From Massariosphaeria phaeospora (taxonomy: Eukaryota > Ascomycota > Dothideomycetes > Pleosporales), in the NCBI GenBank assembly GCA_011032825.1, contig JAADJZ010000049.1, positions 1 through 11,555 on the forward strand: DNA of 11,555 nucleotides, in the 5' to 3' direction. This document shows positions 8,695 to 11,555 of the stretch, one piece after another (position 1 is the first letter of the stretch; each line of letters starts with the position of its first letter). The translations under genes were made by a program, and so were the position numbers. The notes beneath the pieces are model-generated. The model was not told the origin of the DNA and ran no database searches. It saw only the letters and a program-made list of their open reading frames with translations.

Positions 8695-9180
8695 TCAGAG
8701 GTGGCGGGATAATGGACTGTTGTGTTGTGATGGTGGACGACCGTGGGAAGCGCTGCAGAAGTCGATGTCTGGGTTGCAGCAGGCGGTCCGGGTTCGCGAA
8801 GAGCAGTTGTCAGGGACTGTTCGTGTGTAGTGGGATGATGGAGCGTTGTGTTGTGGTTTGTGGACGACCGCGGGGTTTGCTGCAGAAGTTGATGTCTGAA
8901 CTAGAGCAGGCGGTCCGGGATCACGAATGGCAGTTGTTAGTGACTGATCGTATGCGGCGGCAGCAGTGTTATTGGCGCTTCTGTTGTGACGATGGAAAGC
9001 CGTGGGAACTGCTGCAGAAGTTGGTGTCTGTGTTGGAGCACGCGGTCCGGGATGACGAAGGGCAGTTCTCAGTGACTGTTCGGTGGTATCGGCGCAGCAG
9101 GTAGGTCCGTCGCAGTAATGGGTGGTCTGTTGCAGCAGTGGGATGTAGACGCAACAGAAGAAGTTGTGTCGAGTGGGCAT
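8695..9180 (-). pseudogene. Possible frame-shifted 5' extension of the F-box-like gene
   Basis: An open frame begins at ATG 9180-9178 with A at -3 and reads through two repeat copies as Thr/Ser/Ala/Pro/His-rich peptide (SLRTALRHPGPRAPTQTPTS, then SLTTAIRDPGPPALVQTSTS). In the third copy the matching peptide (LTTALREPGPPAATQTSTSA) lies one frame over, which is the frame of the F-box-like gene and runs straight into its start. One extra base in the second copy, near 8858-8862 (AAACCAC versus a shorter form in the third copy), would explain the switch. Either a longer gene has been broken by a one-base insertion, or the repeats are untranslated leader and the resemblance is incidental. No domain is recognisable. 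Confidence 0.3.
8709..9094 (-). repeat. Three diverged tandem copies of a ~130 bp repeat
   Basis: Approximate copies are 8709-8835, 8836-8962 and 8963-9094. The best-conserved plus-strand core begins GCTGCAGAAGT, continues through GCGGTCCGGG, and ends GCAGTTNT-AG-GACTG. The CAGTTNT landmark lies at 8804, 8931 and 9063, giving spacings of 127 and 132 bp. By eye the core is roughly 80% identical between copies. A weak partial fourth copy may extend to about 9150. Confidence 0.8.
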
Positions 9181-9772
9181 TTTGCTGCGTTATATGGCCG
9201 GTATCGGTGCTCTCGAGCAGAGTTTTCCCACGACAGTGTCACCTAAACAACCCGACCCACGATACCAGATACTAGCGGTACCGAAAATGTACCGGTTGTC
9301 TTGCTGTGAAAAAAGTGGGGGTGGGCAGAAGGCTCCAGAAGCCCCGAACCACTCCCGCCAAGCGAGGTACAGTGAAAGATGGAGAGCGAGAAGTTTGACA
9401 GGAAACCGACAGGGGCAAGTTCGTTGCTTGTGTGTATTTTCGACTGATTGATGTGGAAGCAGCGCAGGAGACGTAGAAAAAGATTGCAATGGAACGTATA
9501 TAATATGATACAGGAGGAAACCGACCCGTACCCTCTACCTGATTGGTATCTCTATCAATGGTGCCACCGCCAACTCGTGTATTCACATTCGCATTCATTA
9601 GCAAGCAACAATAGAAGAAAGTATGAACCAGAAAACAATCGACCAAGCACCAGAAATGCAAGAAACATGTCCCGCCCAGAAGGGGAAATGGCCCCGTAGT
9701 CCCTAACAAAAATATCCGCCAACTCCAGCGCTGCTAACAAGGCCATCAAGCGGCCGTCTCCTCCCTGGGGTT
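9181..9772. other. Intergenic region, no gene seen
   Basis: About 590 bp between the repeat-bearing locus and the stop of the deoxyribosyltransferase-like gene. It should contain the 3' end of the latter and any promoter for the former. A minus-strand CATATAA lies about 10 nt upstream of the ATG at 9180, and a TATATAAT at 9497-9504 on the plus strand has no gene after it. Open frames on both strands have no recognisable domain. Confidence 0.55.
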
Positions 9773-10504
9773 CTAATCTGCTGAAGACGGCTCGCTAAGA
9801 AGCTTGCCATTCTCGTCGACGTCCAAATCGTTCTTCTTCAGCTCCTTCATGATCAGACCAACCAGCCCCTCGAAGGTCTCGCAGTACGGGATGCCATACT
9901 TCCCGCACACGATGTGGATGTTGCCAGATTTCCAGAACCTCTTGTCGCAGCACACCACGACTTTGTGCTTCTCAGCCAAGAGACCCAGCTCTAGCATCGT
10001 CACTGGACTCCTCGTGTTGTGGTCGAAGAAGAAGCAGACGACCGTGACGTCGTCGAGAGCCTTCAGCTCCCATTCCACCTGTGTCTTGAAGTCCATGTCG
10101 TCCTTCGCGGGTATGATGCTAGTGTTCCAGTGTCCGCGACGAGGGTTGCAGACTGTGATGGGCAGATGATGCAGGCGCTTGACCATGTGTGGTTGCCATT
10201 GGACGGCGTTGCCCATCTCGATGCTGCCAGCCAGGAATACGGAGTGTTTGTTCTTGGTGATAGCAGGATTCTTGGGCGGCATGCAGTGGATGAAGGAGGG
10301 GTGCTGGGGCGGGAGGGGCTCCGGGTGGGGAGGTAATTGATGATCCTTGTCTTCTACGTCCTGGTCGATGCTTACGGTGCCGGGTTTCTTGTCTTTGGCT
10401 GCGTCTTCTGCGTCTGCACTTGGCTTTGGGGGCGTCGTATGTTGTGACGCAGTACCTCCTGAAACAGGCGTGCCTTGCGCAGCTGTGTCTTGCTTCGAGG
10501 CCAT
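9773..10504 (-). CDS. Nucleoside 2-deoxyribosyltransferase-like protein
   Basis: A single exon of 243 residues. The domain spans about 86-225 and matches the nucleoside 2-deoxyribosyltransferase-like family (Nuc_deoxyri_tr2 type): HSVFLAGSIEMGNAVQWQ at about 87-104, NPRR at 120-123, a VEWEL segment at 143-147, FFDHNTRSPVTMLELGLL at 159-176, and KSGNIHIVCGKYGIPYCET near 192-210. In characterised members a Glu in an ELG context is the nucleophile that removes the base from deoxynucleosides; here Glu172 in LELGLL is the likely equivalent. Classical enzymes exchange bases between deoxyribonucleosides in purine or pyrimidine salvage, but this subfamily is little characterised, so the substrate is inferred. 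Residues 1-70 are Pro/Lys/Asp-rich and probably disordered; Met75 (MPPKNPAITK) would give a core-only protein. ATG 10504 has A at -3. No signal peptide or membrane segment; probably cytosolic. No linked pathway genes. Confidence 0.87.
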   Translation of the reverse strand: MASKQDTAAQGTPVSGGTASQHTTPPKPSADAEDAAKDKKPGTVSIDQDVEDKDHQLPPHPEPLPPQHPSFIHCMPPKNPAITKNKHSVFLAGSIEMGNAVQWQPHMVKRLHHLPITVCNPRRGHWNTSIIPAKDDMDFKTQVEWELKALDDVTVVCFFFDHNTRSPVTMLELGLLAEKHKVVVCCDKRFWKSGNIHIVCGKYGIPYCETFEGLVGLIMKELKKNDLDVDENGKLLSEPSSAD

Positions 10505-11555
10505 TATCGAAGTCGAGAAATGGTTTGTCGATTGGGAAACTCGTTCTATGATGATGGCAGTCGTTAATATCGGAAGCGTATGCGACCTCGAGAAGAACGT
10601 GGGTTAAAGGCCGAGACGTGGAGTTGCAGTTAAAGCTAGAGCTTGGGGGTCAGTGGGGGATTTATAGCGGGGCGATGGGTCCTCGTACACGGGGATTATG
10701 ACGGTGCGTGGCCTAGGGCTGAGAAACGGCTTGCGCGCGATTGCAAACGGGCGCTGTCGGGTGAATTGAGAGTCGTGGAATTGAATCGTGCACTGGAATG
10801 ACAAACAGACCGTCTGCACGCGGCCGTCATATTGTTTATATTCTATGCTCTGGTCGCGCGGGAAGATCGGTTTGGTCGTGCCTGTCCCTTGCTGCTCCGC
10901 CTCGTGGCTGGAGACACATCTCACACTAAGATCCGGTCACTAGGTCACCGCCCTTAGACCATCTGCTAGCGGTGGCTGAGGCTCGTGATCAAGCGTTGGT
11001 TTGCAAGGTTGATTGTGAGGCGCCTTCGTTGCGTTTCCTCGTGCAACTGCCAACCATAGACTCTATCTACTACACCCAGCCATCGCTAGGACCATGCACG
11101 AGCAATCTTCACCACAGGGGGTCGGAAGACATCTGCACAGCTCACGGTTGGAGCGGAGAGATCCGCTGCGACGGGCATCGATTGGATGCCGCAGCTGATG
11201 AGCTACATACGCGCACGTGCGAATAATACGACCTGAGTATCCCCTGGGCTCACTACTCTGCTCCCGCTGACTGGTTAGGTGCCAAATACGAGATGAACCT
11301 GACCCATTGTTTCAAGAGCTGATCGAGTTGTCACACATCCTCTTTGCGGATGCTCCGTATGACGGCCAGGGAAGGGATGCCTGAGGTTCTGGGCAGCAGA
11401 TGTTGTATACGATCATCCAGCGGTCAGGTAATCTCGGGGAGATTTTAGACCTTGATTATAGGGTTTCGATGAGCCCAGACGCCGCATGGAGACAATTGTT
11501 CTACTGCGGTTATCGGAGGCCACGACTCACGTCATACGGCACCTCTATTAACAAC
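10505..11555. other. Promoter region and gene-free right flank
   Basis: The first ~200 bp should be leader and core promoter of the minus-strand gene ending at 10504. The remaining ~850 bp contains only short open frames with no recognisable domain. I see no tRNA, repeat or transposon terminus. A gene beginning beyond the right edge could have its promoter here. Confidence 0.55.
10660..10666 (-). promoter_or_regulatory. TATA box upstream of the deoxyribosyltransferase-like gene
   Basis: Minus-strand TATAAAT, 155 nt upstream of the ATG at 10504. This leaves room for a transcription start and a leader of roughly 120 nt, so it is a plausible core promoter element. Confidence 0.55.

Noticed and set aside
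8595..9104. Plus-strand 169-codon open frame across the repeat, with helix-like text such as LLQKLMSELEQAVRDHEWQL
   Set aside because: It overlaps the opposite strand of the F-box-like gene start, its first 70 residues are Gly/Asp/Cys-rich shadow sequence, and no domain is recognisable. It remains possible only if the repeat is transcribed rightward.
10604..10924. Minus-strand 106-codon open frame upstream of the deoxyribosyltransferase-like gene
   Set aside because: It covers the TATA box and leader of that gene and shows no recognisable domain.
10925..11555. Possible tRNA or transposon end in the right flank
   Set aside because: I found no T-loop (GGTTCRA) with matching acceptor stem, no terminal inverted repeat and no transposase-like frame.

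Overview
The window looks like nuclear DNA of a filamentous ascomycete (Pezizomycotina; the protein character suggests Dothideomycetes, but this is inference). Genes are interrupted by short 52-83 nt GT-AG introns with CTAAC/CTGAC-type branch points, intergenic gaps run from 0.3 to 1.2 kb, and Pro/Gln-rich disordered N-termini precede compact conserved domains. I see no tRNA, rRNA, CRISPR array, recognisable transposon or bacterial-style operon.

Layout, left to right. (1) Positions 1-506, minus strand: the 5' part of a mitochondrial coiled-coil protein of the CCDC90/FMP32/MCUR1 (DUF1640) family, running off the left edge. (2) Positions 868-4669, minus strand: a three-exon gene for a 1231-residue protein with a Pro-rich N-terminal half, one WW domain and a C-terminal PhoD-like metallophosphatase domain. 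(3) Positions 4670-5897: a 1.2 kb GC-rich divergent intergenic region. (4) Positions 5898-7688, plus strand: a three-exon gene for a 554-residue protein of unknown function with a Gln/Pro-rich N-terminus carrying a PPPY motif. (5) Positions 7689-8063: a C-rich spacer between convergent genes. (6) Positions 8064-8690, minus strand: a short protein resembling part of a fungal F-box/leucine-rich protein, preceded at about 8709-9094 by three diverged copies of a ~130 bp tandem repeat. (7) Positions 9773-10504, minus strand: a nucleoside 2-deoxyribosyltransferase-like protein with its own TATA box. (8) Positions 10505-11555: promoter, then about 0.9 kb in which I see no gene.

Functional links are limited. 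The divergently transcribed neighbours (2) and (4) may be connected: one carries a WW domain and the other a PPxY motif, the usual ligand of class I WW domains. The WW protein also has its own PPxY.

The best points for a second look are a run of three apparent single-base losses near the 3' end of the WW/PhoD gene, each consistent with GG becoming G and together restoring the frame, and the tandem repeat whose 132 bp and 127 bp spacings imply a frame break in front of the F-box-like reading frame. I found no convincing evidence of a new multi-gene system; most of the window is ordinary fungal chromosome.
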